Part shown: positions 42,672 to 50,633 of the stretch, in pieces
Layout: each line of letters opens with the position of its first letter
Position numbering within the stretch: the stretch's first letter is position 1
Assembly (NCBI RefSeq): GCF_011067745.1
Contig: NZ_JAAMPJ010000010.1
Span: forward strand, 248,001 to 312,000
Direction of reading: 5' to 3'
Origin: Lentzea alba
Lineage (GTDB): Bacteria; Actinomycetota; Actinomycetes; Mycobacteriales; Pseudonocardiaceae
DNA: 64,000 nucleotides
The notes under the pieces: model-generated
Seen by the model: the letters and a program-made list of their open reading frames with translations, nothing else
Told to the model about the DNA's origin: nothing
The model's database searches: none
Translations under genes and position numbers: made by a program

Positions 42672-43432
42672 GTGACCGGACCGGCGCTCGGATCCGCCGC
42701 CACCCCAGGTTGATGAGGGGAGCTTTCCTGAACCCCAGGTTGAGGAAAGCTCCCCTCATCAACGTCGCCGGGCCGGGTGTCGATCCGGTAGCCGACGCCG
42801 GGGACCGTGGCGATGAGCCAGGGTTCGCCGAGGCGTTTGCGCAGGGCGGACACGGTGATCCGCACGGCGTTGGTGAACGGGTCGGCGTTCTCGTCCCAGG
42901 CCCGTTCGAGCAGCTCCTCGGCGCTGACGACACCGCCCGCGGCCCCGACGAGGACTTCGAGCACGGCGAACTGCTTGCGGGTGAGCGCGACGTAACGCCC
43001 GTCTCGGAAGACCTCCCGGCGGAACGGGTCCAGCCGCAGCCCCGCGATCTCGCTGACCGGTGGCCGCACGTGCGCCCGCCGACGGTCGAGCGCCCGCAGT
43101 CGCACCACCAGTTCCCGCAGCTCGAACGGCTTGGTGAGGTAGTCGTCGGCGCCGAGCTCGAACCCCGAGACCTTGTCGTCGATCCGGTCGGCGGCGGTGA
43201 GCATGAGGATCGGGATACCGCTGCCGGACGCGACGATCCGCCGGGCCACCTCGTCGCCGGACGGGCCGGGGATGTCGCGGTCGAGCACCGCGAGGTCGTA
43301 GGAGTTGACGCTGAGCAGCTCCAGGGCCGTGTCACCGTCCCCCGCGACGTCGGCGGCGATCGCTTCCAGCCGCAACCCGTCCCGGACGGCTTCGGCCAGG
43401 TAGGGCTCGTCCTCGACGATCAGCACACGCAC
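42668..43432 (-). CDS. OmpR-class response regulator with extended tail
   Basis: 254 residues: receiver domain (IVEDEPYL, phospho-acceptor in VLDRDIPGPSG, Lys in YLTKPFE) and winged-helix domain ending VPGVGYRIDTRPG near residue 220. The remaining 33 residues (with EGSFPQPGVQ and ESSPHQPGV repeated) are encoded by a hairpin element and are not part of the family fold. GTG start at 43432 with AGGG about nine bases upstream. Confidence 0.9.
   Translation of the reverse strand: MRVLIVEDEPYLAEAVRDGLRLEAIAADVAGDGDTALELLSVNSYDLAVLDRDIPGPSGDEVARRIVASGSGIPILMLTAADRIDDKVSGFELGADDYLTKPFELRELVVRLRALDRRRAHVRPPVSEIAGLRLDPFRREVFRDGRYVALTRKQFAVLEVLVGAAGGVVSAEELLERAWDENADPFTNAVRITVSALRKRLGEPWLIATVPGVGYRIDTRPGDVDEGSFPQPGVQESSPHQPGVAADPSAGPVT
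42709..42763. repeat. Long perfect hairpin inside the response-regulator 3' end
   Basis: A 21-bp perfect inverted repeat (42709-42729 with 42743-42763) and a 13-base loop; CCCCAGGTTGA occurs at 42703 and again at 42733. The core GGGGAGCTTTCC resembles the GGGGGCCTTTCC stem of the terminator at 41533, so this looks like a terminator-type or mobile hairpin that has entered coding sequence. Confidence 0.75.
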
Positions 43433-43442
43433 TCCACGCACC

Positions 43443-44000
43443 CTAGACGGGCTGGTATATCGCCGCCGTATCCTCCTCGCGGGCTTTGGCGCGCCACCAG
43501 GGCCAGGACACGAGCGCGGCCAGCCCGGCGCCGGCGGTGTTGAGCAGCACGTCGTCCACAGAGGACACCCGGTCCAGCCGCAGCACGAACTGCAGGATCT
43601 CGACCAGGGCCGAGGAGCTCGCCGCAAGGATCACGATCCGCTGGAACGACGCCAGCGCCGGGAACCGCAGCGGGGCGAAGCAGCCCACCGCGGCGAACAC
43701 CAGCAGGTTGCCGACGATCCCGAGCGTCTTCATCTCGAGCAGGTCCGCGAACGGCACCAGGCTCACCCGTCCGGTGACCTCTCCGGCGTACGTGCCCGGC
43801 ATCATGACGATCCACAGCCACGGCACCGTGCCGTAGACGAGGCCGACGTCGGCCAGCGAGTTCCGCCACGGCGACGTGCGGCCGGCGCGGCGGCGGTGCA
43901 GCGCCAGGGCGCACATCACCAGTGCGGCCAGCGGCAGCGCGAGCACCGTGAGGACGACCGCCCCGGTTTCCGTGGTCATCCAGTACCAGCCTCTGAACAT
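43443..44000 (-). CDS. VanZ-like membrane protein
   Basis: 185 residues with about five membrane spans and the VanZ-family pattern: VNLVPF-like SLVPFADLLEM, NLLVFAAVGCF and SSALVEILQFVLRLDRVSSVDDVLLNTAGAGLA split around the conserved E-x-x-Q and D-x-x-D-v-l-x-N-t-x-G motif. ATG 44000 chosen; ATG 43979 is an alternative. Ten bases separate it from the response regulator, so it may head that operon. VanZ relatives influence glycopeptide susceptibility in some bacteria; the role here is unknown. Confidence 0.82.
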   Translation of the reverse strand: MFRGWYWMTTETGAVVLTVLALPLAALVMCALALHRRRAGRTSPWRNSLADVGLVYGTVPWLWIVMMPGTYAGEVTGRVSLVPFADLLEMKTLGIVGNLLVFAAVGCFAPLRFPALASFQRIVILAASSSALVEILQFVLRLDRVSSVDDVLLNTAGAGLAALVSWPWWRAKAREEDTAAIYQPV

Positions 44001-44062
44001 GCGTCCACTCAAGACGGACGCCGGTTGCCGGGGCGTATGGGTTTTTCGATATGCCCGCGATA

Positions 44063-44098
44063 CGCCGTGCCACGGCGTGTCGTGCCTCGACACGCCGT
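44063..44098. promoter_or_regulatory. Three alternating half-sites upstream of the VanZ-like gene
   Basis: CGCCGTG-C-CACGGCG (44063-44077) shares its right half with ACGGCGTGTCG-N5-CGACACGCCGT (44072-44098). The three inverted copies of one half-site suggest cooperative regulator binding before the VanZ-like gene, 60-100 bases from its start. Confidence 0.5.
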
Positions 44099-44108
44099 CA
44101 CTGGAGTG

Positions 44109-44157
44109 CACGCGGGGAGCTTTCGTTCGCTCTGACAGTACGAAAGGGCCCCGCGTG
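44109..44157. terminator. Imperfect hairpin after the TetR gene
   Basis: 18-base arms (44109-44126 and 44140-44157) pair at 16 positions around a 13-base loop. The right arm contains AAAGGGCCCCGCGTG, also present at 48032. It lies past the stop of the minus-strand TetR gene at 44185. Confidence 0.6.
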
Positions 44158-44184
44158 CCGTCAGCGACGAGTTGAGGCGCGGAG

Positions 44185-44787
44185 CTAGGGACAGATGCTT
44201 TCGACCAGGACCTGCCAGCTCGCGATGAGGTCGTGCACCACGGAGCCGGGCTCCGGGGCGTCCGACGCCCGCAGGTAGAGCAGGATCGGTCCCTCCAGTG
44301 CGGCTACCAGCTGCAACGCCAGGGTGCCGCTCGCTGCCAGGTCTGGACGTGCCTCGCTCAGGAGCACCTGCACGTGGAACAGCGACGGGCTGTCACCGGC
44401 GGGCACCGGCTCGGCGGGGTCGAGCGAGGCGCGGGCCAGGACGGTGTGCTCCACCAGGAACTCCAGCCGCGCCCGGCCGAACGCCACGAGCCGCTCGGCC
44501 GCCGGCGCGCCCGGACCCAACGGCGGTGGGCCGCTCAACAGCCGTTGCTGGAACCGCTTCTCCTCCTCGTCGAGCAGCGCGTGGAAGATGCCCGCACGGG
44601 TGCGGAAGCGGCGGAACACCGTGCCCTTGCCGAGCCCGGCGCGTTCGGCGAGGCCGTCCATGGTGACCTTGTCGGCGCCCAGTTCCGCGACCATCTGCCG
44701 GGCGACCTCGATCAGGTGGGCGCGGTTGCGCGCGGCATCGGCCCGTTCCTCGCGCGGGCGGCCCCACGGCAACGCGACTGGTTCCAC
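44185..44787 (-). CDS. TetR family regulator
   Basis: 200 residues: N-terminal helix-turn-helix (about 22-68, ADKVTMDGLAERAGLGKGTVFRRF) and an all-helical ligand-binding domain. GTG start, ten bases after the other TetR gene and on the same strand, so probably the last gene of the FAD oxidoreductase / membrane protein / TetR / TetR run. Confidence 0.9.
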   Translation of the reverse strand: MEPVALPWGRPREERADAARNRAHLIEVARQMVAELGADKVTMDGLAERAGLGKGTVFRRFRTRAGIFHALLDEEEKRFQQRLLSGPPPLGPGAPAAERLVAFGRARLEFLVEHTVLARASLDPAEPVPAGDSPSLFHVQVLLSEARPDLAASGTLALQLVAALEGPILLYLRASDAPEPGSVVHDLIASWQVLVESICP

Positions 44788-44797
44788 GGACCGAACG

Positions 44798-45403
44798 CTA
44801 CCCGCGGGGGTTCAGCGCCGGGCCGATCCAGCGGCGGACCAGCTCACGCAGCTGGTCGTCGGTGTGCGGTGGCGTCGAGGGGGAGCGCAGGAACGACAGG
44901 AACAGTCGCATGAGGACCTCGGCGAGCCCGGCGAAGTCCTCGTCGGTGGTGACACCGGCGGAACGCCAGTCGACCGGCACGTTGCGCAGGATCCGGGCGC
45001 CGAGCGCGAGCCACTCGCGGGACGTGACCGCGCCGGTGAAGAAGTCGCCCTCGCCCGCCTGCAGGAGCAGGCTCAGGTAGCGCTCCTCGGGCACGGCCCG
45101 GACACCGAACACCACGGACTCCGCGGCGACCTCGGCCGGGCTGTCGAACGACGTCAGGTGACGTTCCATCCGCACCGCGAACTCCTCGACGCCGGCGATC
45201 GCCACGGCGCCCAGGATGTCGGCCAGGCCGGGGAAGTAGCGGTAGACGGTCTGCCGGGTCACCCCGGCCTCGGCGGCGATGTCGGACAGGCTGGTCTTGG
45301 CGAGCCCGGCGCGGTCCAGGCACGCCGTCGCCGCCTCGACGATCCGGCGGCGTGCCTCCTGCTCGGTGCCGGGCGGGTTGCCCTGCCATCCGTGGTGCCC
45401 CAT
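44798..45403 (-). CDS. TetR family regulator
   Basis: 201 residues: helix-turn-helix (LSDIAAEAGVTRQTVYRYF) and a divergent ligand domain. Chose ATG 45403, which has AGGAAGG nine bases upstream; the ATG at 45412 lies too close to that site. Follows the membrane-protein gene by 15 bases. Either this or the next TetR may bind the long inverted repeat at 47873-47907. Confidence 0.9.
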   Translation of the reverse strand: MGHHGWQGNPPGTEQEARRRIVEAATACLDRAGLAKTSLSDIAAEAGVTRQTVYRYFPGLADILGAVAIAGVEEFAVRMERHLTSFDSPAEVAAESVVFGVRAVPEERYLSLLLQAGEGDFFTGAVTSREWLALGARILRNVPVDWRSAGVTTDEDFAGLAEVLMRLFLSFLRSPSTPPHTDDQLRELVRRWIGPALNPRG

Positions 45404-45418
45404 GAGCACCATCCTTCC

Positions 45419-46417
45419 TCACCTGGAGGAGGCAGGTGCCACCCGATACAGCTTGAACAGCACGAACCCCGCCCCGGCGAGGCAGACGAGCGCGTAGATC
45501 CCGCTGCTGACCAGCTTGCCGCCGGCGACGAGCCAGCACACCGCCATGACCGCGAGGTAGCACGCCGGGTAGTACCGCGCGAACGGCGACGGCGGGTCCG
45601 CGACCGCTCGTGCGACGAGCCACAGACCGGCGACCCAGATCAGGGCGAGCTCGGCGCCGAGGATCCAGGCCTGCGCGGTGATGTTCGTCCCGGCCAGACT
45701 CGACGGGATCCCCGCGATCATCATCGTGAACGGCGTCAGCACCCCGGCCGCCAACGCTCGCCACCTGCCCGGTATCCGCACGACCAGGTAGGTCATGGCG
45801 GCGAGCGAGACCGAGGCGAACAGCAGCGCGCTCTTCAACGGCACCGAACCCATCGCGGGCTGGTTGACGATGACGTTGTCCGGGTTCCACGCCCACCACT
45901 TGAGCTGTGGTCCGATGTGGTCGAACACCTCGTAGAAGACCTGGCACACGAACGCGACGGCCACTGCCCCGGCGAGCGCGCCGCGCTGCCGGAAGATCCC
46001 GAGCGAGCGCACGACCTCGTAGGCGAGCTGGCTGATCATCGGGTAGAACGCCACGATGTACAGGGGCAGCCGGTCCCACATGAACTGCACGGTGAACCTG
46101 TTGTGGGCGAAGATGAACCCGTAGATGTCGTCGAGCCCGAACCACTCCGGGAAGTACAGCGGCGGTTCGATCACGAACAGGTAGACCAGCGAGGCCCACC
46201 ACAGCGCCAGGTTGATCGGGTCGCCCGCGCGCCGTCGTCGAATCGCGTGCACCAGCGCGAACACGGCGCCCGCGATCACGAGCAGTTCCAGCAGCGGCAT
46301 CGTCCAGTGCGTGAGCTCCCAGGGCGGGCGCACCGAGACGACGGGGGAGACGTCGTGACAGTCGAACCCGAGACCGCGGGTGACCGCTTCCGCCTCCGGC
46401 CCGCACTCGGTGATCAT
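45419..46417 (-). CDS. Polytopic membrane protein paired with an FAD oxidoreductase
   Basis: 332 residues with eight or nine hydrophobic spans, preceded by a short N-terminal segment that carries two Cys (TECGP and FDCHD). Trp/Pro-rich loops (YFPEWFGLDD, LKWWAWNPDN) connect the spans. The ATG overlaps the oxidoreductase stop codon in ATGA, so the two are translated together. I do not recognise a family; its constant overlap with an oxidoreductase suggests a shared lipid or isoprenoid substrate (inference). Confidence 0.7.
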   Translation of the reverse strand: MITECGPEAEAVTRGLGFDCHDVSPVVSVRPPWELTHWTMPLLELLVIAGAVFALVHAIRRRRAGDPINLALWWASLVYLFVIEPPLYFPEWFGLDDIYGFIFAHNRFTVQFMWDRLPLYIVAFYPMISQLAYEVVRSLGIFRQRGALAGAVAVAFVCQVFYEVFDHIGPQLKWWAWNPDNVIVNQPAMGSVPLKSALLFASVSLAAMTYLVVRIPGRWRALAAGVLTPFTMMIAGIPSSLAGTNITAQAWILGAELALIWVAGLWLVARAVADPPSPFARYYPACYLAVMAVCWLVAGGKLVSSGIYALVCLAGAGFVLFKLYRVAPASSR

Positions 46418-47853
46418 CGCGTCGCCAGGTTCGAGTAGTCGGTGGCCGGCGGCTCGGCGTGCGGATCGAACCCGAACGGAACCCGCTGTCGTCCCAACGC
46501 GGTGCGCACCCGGTGCCGCAGCAGGCCCACGATCACGCGCGGGTTGGTCATCATGTCGCCGAGCGACTCGTCGAGGTTGAACACCTTGGCGAAGTGCTCG
46601 TCGATCACCGCGTCCTCCCGTGCCGCGCCGACGATGAAGGTGAACGCCGGCCCGGACACCGCGGCGATGAGCCTGCGCCGCCACTCGGGCAGCTTCTCCG
46701 TGCCCTCCGCGCACTCGTAACCCTGGTCGCGCGCCATCGCGAGGCCCCACGGCACCTTGAGCAACTTCCGTTGTGCCGCCAGGAATTTCTTGGAGAAGTC
46801 GTCGTCGACCCGCGTGGCGTTCTCGAGATGCCCGCGCAGCAAGAGCGCCGAACTCGCCGCGGAGCTGATGCCCTGGGCGTAGAACGGGTTGAACGCACAG
46901 ATCGAGTCACCGACGAACGCCAACCGTCGCGGCGGTGTCCGCCACCGGTCGTAGCGGCGCCACTTGTTGCCCGTGGACCTCGTGAGGTGCACCTCCGAGG
47001 TGGGCGTGCACCGTTCCATCGCCTCCGCGAACAACGGCGTCCGCACCCGCCGGGCCGATCCGACGAACGCGTCGGTGGTGCGGGGCATCTCCAGCCCCCA
47101 CGACCCCATGCAGGCGATCACCCGGTTGCCCTCGATGGGGAAGAAGTTGACCAGGAACTCGTGCTCCGGCGGGTGCTCGCCCTTGTCCAGCGTCGGCATC
47201 ACCACGATGTGTCGCCACCACCACGAGTCCGGCGGTTCGTCGGGCAGTTCGTACCACCGCGACGTGTAGGTGACCTTGGCGTCGAGCGTGCGCACCTCGG
47301 GCTCCGGCCAGCCCGCCGCCATCAGCCAGGTGCCGACCGACGAACCGCGCCCCATCGCGTCCACCACGAAGTCGGCGGCGATCTCCTCGTCTGCGGTCCG
47401 AACCCCGACGACCTCGCCGTCCCGGCAACTCAGCCCGGTGACCGAAATCCCTTCGCGCACAACGACGTTGTCCAGCGCGCGCACCTGGTCGCGCAACACC
47501 CGTTCGATGAGGATCCGGGAGCTGTAGATCATGGTCATCGACGCCCGCTTGCGCGCCGACCACCCCTCCCCGTCGAGGTAGGCGGCGTCCATCGACGGCA
47601 TCAGGTGCAGCCCGCCCGCGTCGATGAGCACGTCCTCGAAACCGGGGAACAACGCCCCGATCGCCCGGCGCCCCGAGTTCAGCAGGAAGTGCGGATGCTT
47701 GCTCTGCGGCACCCCGCGCCGGTGCTCGGCCTCGGCCGGCAGCTCGTCGCGTTCGAGCACCACCACCTCGTCGAAGTGCGCCGCGAGCGCCCCCGCCGCG
47801 CAGAGACCGGCGGCGCTGCCGCCGAGAACGACCGCGGTCCTGCCGAGCCTCAT
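46414..47853 (-). CDS. FAD-dependent oxidoreductase (aromatic hydroxylase / geranylgeranyl-reductase-like fold)
   Basis: 479 residues. Rossmann FAD-binding loop VVLGGSAAGLCAAG at the N terminus, GRGSSVGTWL in the middle and the second FAD motif FVGDSICAFNPFYAQGIS near residue 310. The ATG at 47853 has GGGAG ten bases upstream; the ATG at 47880 would start within an operator repeat and lacks a ribosome site. First gene of a likely four-gene operon with a membrane protein and two TetR regulators. Substrate unknown. Confidence 0.82.
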   Translation of the reverse strand: MRLGRTAVVLGGSAAGLCAAGALAAHFDEVVVLERDELPAEAEHRRGVPQSKHPHFLLNSGRRAIGALFPGFEDVLIDAGGLHLMPSMDAAYLDGEGWSARKRASMTMIYSSRILIERVLRDQVRALDNVVVREGISVTGLSCRDGEVVGVRTADEEIAADFVVDAMGRGSSVGTWLMAAGWPEPEVRTLDAKVTYTSRWYELPDEPPDSWWWRHIVVMPTLDKGEHPPEHEFLVNFFPIEGNRVIACMGSWGLEMPRTTDAFVGSARRVRTPLFAEAMERCTPTSEVHLTRSTGNKWRRYDRWRTPPRRLAFVGDSICAFNPFYAQGISSAASSALLLRGHLENATRVDDDFSKKFLAAQRKLLKVPWGLAMARDQGYECAEGTEKLPEWRRRLIAAVSGPAFTFIVGAAREDAVIDEHFAKVFNLDESLGDMMTNPRVIVGLLRHRVRTALGRQRVPFGFDPHAEPPATDYSNLATR

Positions 47854-47872
47854 GCGGACCAACTCCCCGGGC

Positions 47873-47907
47873 TCATTCATACAAAGTGCCCTCGAATGTA
47901 TGAATGA
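47873..47907. promoter_or_regulatory. Long inverted repeat, probable TetR operator
   Basis: TCATTCATACA (47873-47883) and TGTATGAATGA (47897-47907) are perfect 11-bp inverted arms with a 13-base spacer, directly before the FAD oxidoreductase. It is A/T-rich against a GC-rich background. Probable site for one of the two TetR proteins encoded downstream. Confidence 0.7.
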
Positions 47908-47997
47908 CCGGCCGGGGGTGTCAATCAGCCGATCGGCAGCGGTCGCGGCTACCGCCAGCCGTTCACTCACCCGAACCCCACCAGCCCCACTTTTCGG

Positions 47998-48049
47998 TAC
48001 GCGGGGACCCCGCGTACTACAGGAGCGGACAAAAGGGCCCCGCGTGCCG
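47998..48049. repeat. Palindrome plus repeated AAAGGGCCCCGCG element
   Basis: TACGCGGGG-A-CCCCGCGTA (47998-48016) is a perfect palindrome. The 18 bases at 48032-48049, starting AAAGGGCCCCGCG, are identical to 44143-44160. The stretch lies in the 297-base gap between the FAD oxidoreductase and the next response regulator, which otherwise holds only the operator at 47873. Confidence 0.6.
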
Positions 48050-48150
48050 GCTGGCAGGCGGGTGAGGGACTACGGAGTGTGCTGTTTGTGGGGTAGGTCG
48101 GACCAGCTGGGTGACGCGGTCGGGTGTGTTCAGGGGCGTGCGTGTGGGCG

Positions 48151-48756
48151 CTACAGCCAGCCGCTGTCCTCGGCGTGCTTGACGGCTTCTGCCCGTGTGC
48201 GCGCGCCGGTTTTGCCGATTGCCGCGCTGAGGTGGTTGCGCACCGTGCCCTCGGACAGGTGCAGGACCTTGGCCAGGTCGGCCACCGTGCCGCCGTCGCG
48301 CGCGACCGCGAGCACGTCGCGTTCCCGGTCGGTCAGCGGACTGTGGCCGGTCGCCAGTGATTCGGCGGCGAGCACGGGGTCCACCACGCGCAGGCCGGCG
48401 TGCACCCGGCGGACGGCGTCGACCAGCTGTTCCGGGGTGGCGTCCTTGACCACGAACCCCGCCGCGCCCGCCTCCATCGCCCGCGCGAGGTAGCCCGGCC
48501 GTCCGAACGTCGTGCAGACGATCACCCGGCAGCCCGGCACCGCGCGGCGGAGCTCGGCCGCGGCGGTCAGGCCGTCCTTGCCGGGCATCTGGACGTCGAG
48601 CAACGCCACGTCGGGCTTGGTGCGCTGGGCGGCGGCCACGACCTCGTCGCCCGCGCTGACCTCCGCGACCACGTCGATGTCCGGTTCCAGGCCCAGCATC
48701 GCGGCGAACGCGCCCCGCACCAACGCCTGGTCGTCGGCCAGCAACACCCTGATCAC
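48151..48756 (-). CDS. NarL-type response regulator
   Basis: 201 residues: receiver domain (LLADDQALV, phospho-acceptor in LLDVQMPGKDG, Lys in FVVKDA) and LuxR helix-turn-helix (LTDRERDVLAVARD, LSEGTVRNHLSAAI). GTG start with GGAGA about six bases upstream. Last gene of the ABC-exporter / kinase / regulator operon, which it probably controls. Confidence 0.92.
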   Translation of the reverse strand: MIRVLLADDQALVRGAFAAMLGLEPDIDVVAEVSAGDEVVAAAQRTKPDVALLDVQMPGKDGLTAAAELRRAVPGCRVIVCTTFGRPGYLARAMEAGAAGFVVKDATPEQLVDAVRRVHAGLRVVDPVLAAESLATGHSPLTDRERDVLAVARDGGTVADLAKVLHLSEGTVRNHLSAAIGKTGARTRAEAVKHAEDSGWL

Positions 48757-48814
48757 ACCATCTCCTCGCACACCGTGGCGGCCGCCTCCAGGGTCGCGCC
48801 GCCTTCTCGCACGC

Positions 48815-49903
48815 TCACGCGACCTCGGCGCGCAGGCGGTAGCCGCCGTCGGCCATCGGTCCCGCGAGCACGGTTCCACGGAAGGGGGCCAGCCGCTCGG
48901 CCAGCCCCCGCAACCCCGTTCCCGGGGCACCCACGCCCGTGCCGCGCCCGTTGTCCCGCACCTCCAGCCAGGTGTCACCGAGCCGGACGGAACAACGGGT
49001 CGCGGCCGCGTGCCGGAGCACGTTGGTGATCGCCTCGCGCAACACGTACCCGAACACCCCCTGGAGCTCGGGTCGCACGTTGTCCACCGCGTGCGGCAGG
49101 TCGGCCTCGACCCCGGCCGCGCGCAACGCCGCTCGTGCCCCCACGACCTCGGCCGACAGCGACACCTCGCGGTAGCCCGAGACCGTCGCGCGCACGTCGC
49201 CGAGGGCCTGCCGGGTGAGGTGCTCGACCTCGCGGATCTCCTCCAGCGCCCGTTCGTTCTCGGCGCTCTCCAGCAGCCGCCGGGCGACTCCGGTCTTCAG
49301 CGAGATCGTGGTCAGGCTGTGGCCGAGGATGTCGTGCAGGTCGCGCCCCAGCCGGGCGCGTTCCTCGGTCCGCGCGAACGCGGCGATCTCCTCCTGGGCC
49401 TTGGACAGCGCCCGGTTCGCCCGCATCATCCTGCCCACCGCGAGCATGCCCAGCGAGATCGACGACAACGTAGCGAGCTGGCCGCCGTCGCGCGGCAGGT
49501 CCTGCGTCACGTACATGGTGGCCGCGAGCACCAGCAGCACCGACCCGTCGATCGCGATCGCCCGCCAGGCCGGCAGCGCCACGGCCACCGTCGACATGAT
49601 GTAGACCAACAGTCCCGCGTACGACATCCCCAGCCAGAACACGACGAGCAGGCCGACCGCCGTCAGTCCCAGGCACAGCACCGTGTTGAAGTTGTCGCTG
49701 CCGCTGGACCACAACCAGCGCGGCGCGATCATCCAGCCCACGCCGTACAGCACGAGCAGCAACACCAGCACGACCCGCGCCGCCACGCCCCGGTCGCTGA
49801 CGATGACGTCGTAGATCACGCTGGGGACGTAGAGCAGGACGAACAGGATGGCGAACCAGTGCCACCTGCTCCCGTCCTTCTTCTCGCGGCGCACGAGGAT
49901 CAA
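48815..49903 (-). CDS. NarL-type sensor histidine kinase (ABC-exporter linked)
   Basis: 362 residues: about six spans in the first 155 residues, HisKA_3 region LGRDLHDILGHSLTTISLKTG, and HATPase with REAITNVLRHA and GTGLRGLAERL. The TTG at 49903 starts one base after the permease stop; a GTG nine bases on is an alternative. With no sensory loop it may detect substrate through the partner ABC transporter. Confidence 0.88.
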   Translation of the reverse strand: MILVRREKKDGSRWHWFAILFVLLYVPSVIYDVIVSDRGVAARVVLVLLLVLYGVGWMIAPRWLWSSGSDNFNTVLCLGLTAVGLLVVFWLGMSYAGLLVYIMSTVAVALPAWRAIAIDGSVLLVLAATMYVTQDLPRDGGQLATLSSISLGMLAVGRMMRANRALSKAQEEIAAFARTEERARLGRDLHDILGHSLTTISLKTGVARRLLESAENERALEEIREVEHLTRQALGDVRATVSGYREVSLSAEVVGARAALRAAGVEADLPHAVDNVRPELQGVFGYVLREAITNVLRHAAATRCSVRLGDTWLEVRDNGRGTGVGAPGTGLRGLAERLAPFRGTVLAGPMADGGYRLRAEVA

Positions 49904-49904
49904 C

Positions 49905-50633
49905 CTAGCTCTGCGCGCGGTAACGCCGCACGGCGATCAGCGACAGACCGGCCACCCACAGGCTGATCACCAGCAACGCCTGTTCGACGTCCACCCCGGA
50001 GACGAACGGTGCCTGGGTGAGCTGCTTGACCCAGTACGTCGGCAGCGCCTTCATCAGCGTCGCCAGCCAGTCCGGCGCCACGTCCGCCGGGATCCAGATC
50101 CCGCCCAGCAGACCGAACACCATCGACGCCAGCCCCGTGATCGCCTGCATGCCGTCCGGGCTCGCGATCAGCCCGATCACGATGCCCAGCAGCACGAACG
50201 GGATCGCGCCCAGCCACAGCGTCGCCAGCACGCCGAGCCACTGCGGCACGTCCATCCGCACGCCCTCGACCGCGCCGATCACGCACACCAGCAGGATTCC
50301 CGGCAACGCCACCAGCATGCTGAGCGCGCCCTTGGTGAACAGGTACCCCGAGCCGGTCAGCGGGGTCAGCCGCAGTTGCCGCTGCCAGCCCAGGCCGCGC
50401 TCGACCGCGATCCGGGCGCCGATCGACAGCGGTCCGGCCATCACACCGAACAACGCCATGTTCATCATCAACGACGTGGTGACCGGCAGACCGTTCGGGA
50501 AGGTGCCCTCGCCGCCGCCGTACAGGCTCACGAACAGCAGGAACATCACCGACGGGACGACCACGGTGAAGATCAGGTACCGGCCGTTGCGCATCGCGCG
50601 CCGGAGTTCCAGAGCCAGGAAACGGGTGTTCAT
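49905..50633 (-). CDS. ABC-2 type exporter permease
   Basis: 242 residues with six membrane spans, the standard ABC-2 permease half. Begins FLALELRRAMRNGRYLIF and carries the ABC-2 signature loop near GLLGGIWIPAD. The ATG overlaps the ATPase stop in ATGA. Works with the adjacent ATPase, probably to export a drug, lipid or peptide; substrate unknown. Confidence 0.9.
   Translation of the reverse strand: MNTRFLALELRRAMRNGRYLIFTVVVPSVMFLLFVSLYGGGEGTFPNGLPVTTSLMMNMALFGVMAGPLSIGARIAVERGLGWQRQLRLTPLTGSGYLFTKGALSMLVALPGILLVCVIGAVEGVRMDVPQWLGVLATLWLGAIPFVLLGIVIGLIASPDGMQAITGLASMVFGLLGGIWIPADVAPDWLATLMKALPTYWVKQLTQAPFVSGVDVEQALLVISLWVAGLSLIAVRRYRAQS

Noticed and set aside
41515..43335. Minus-strand frame of 606 codons overlapping the OmpR-class pair
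   Set aside because: A shifted frame of both the kinase and the regulator; the product is Arg/Pro/Ser-rich without motifs.
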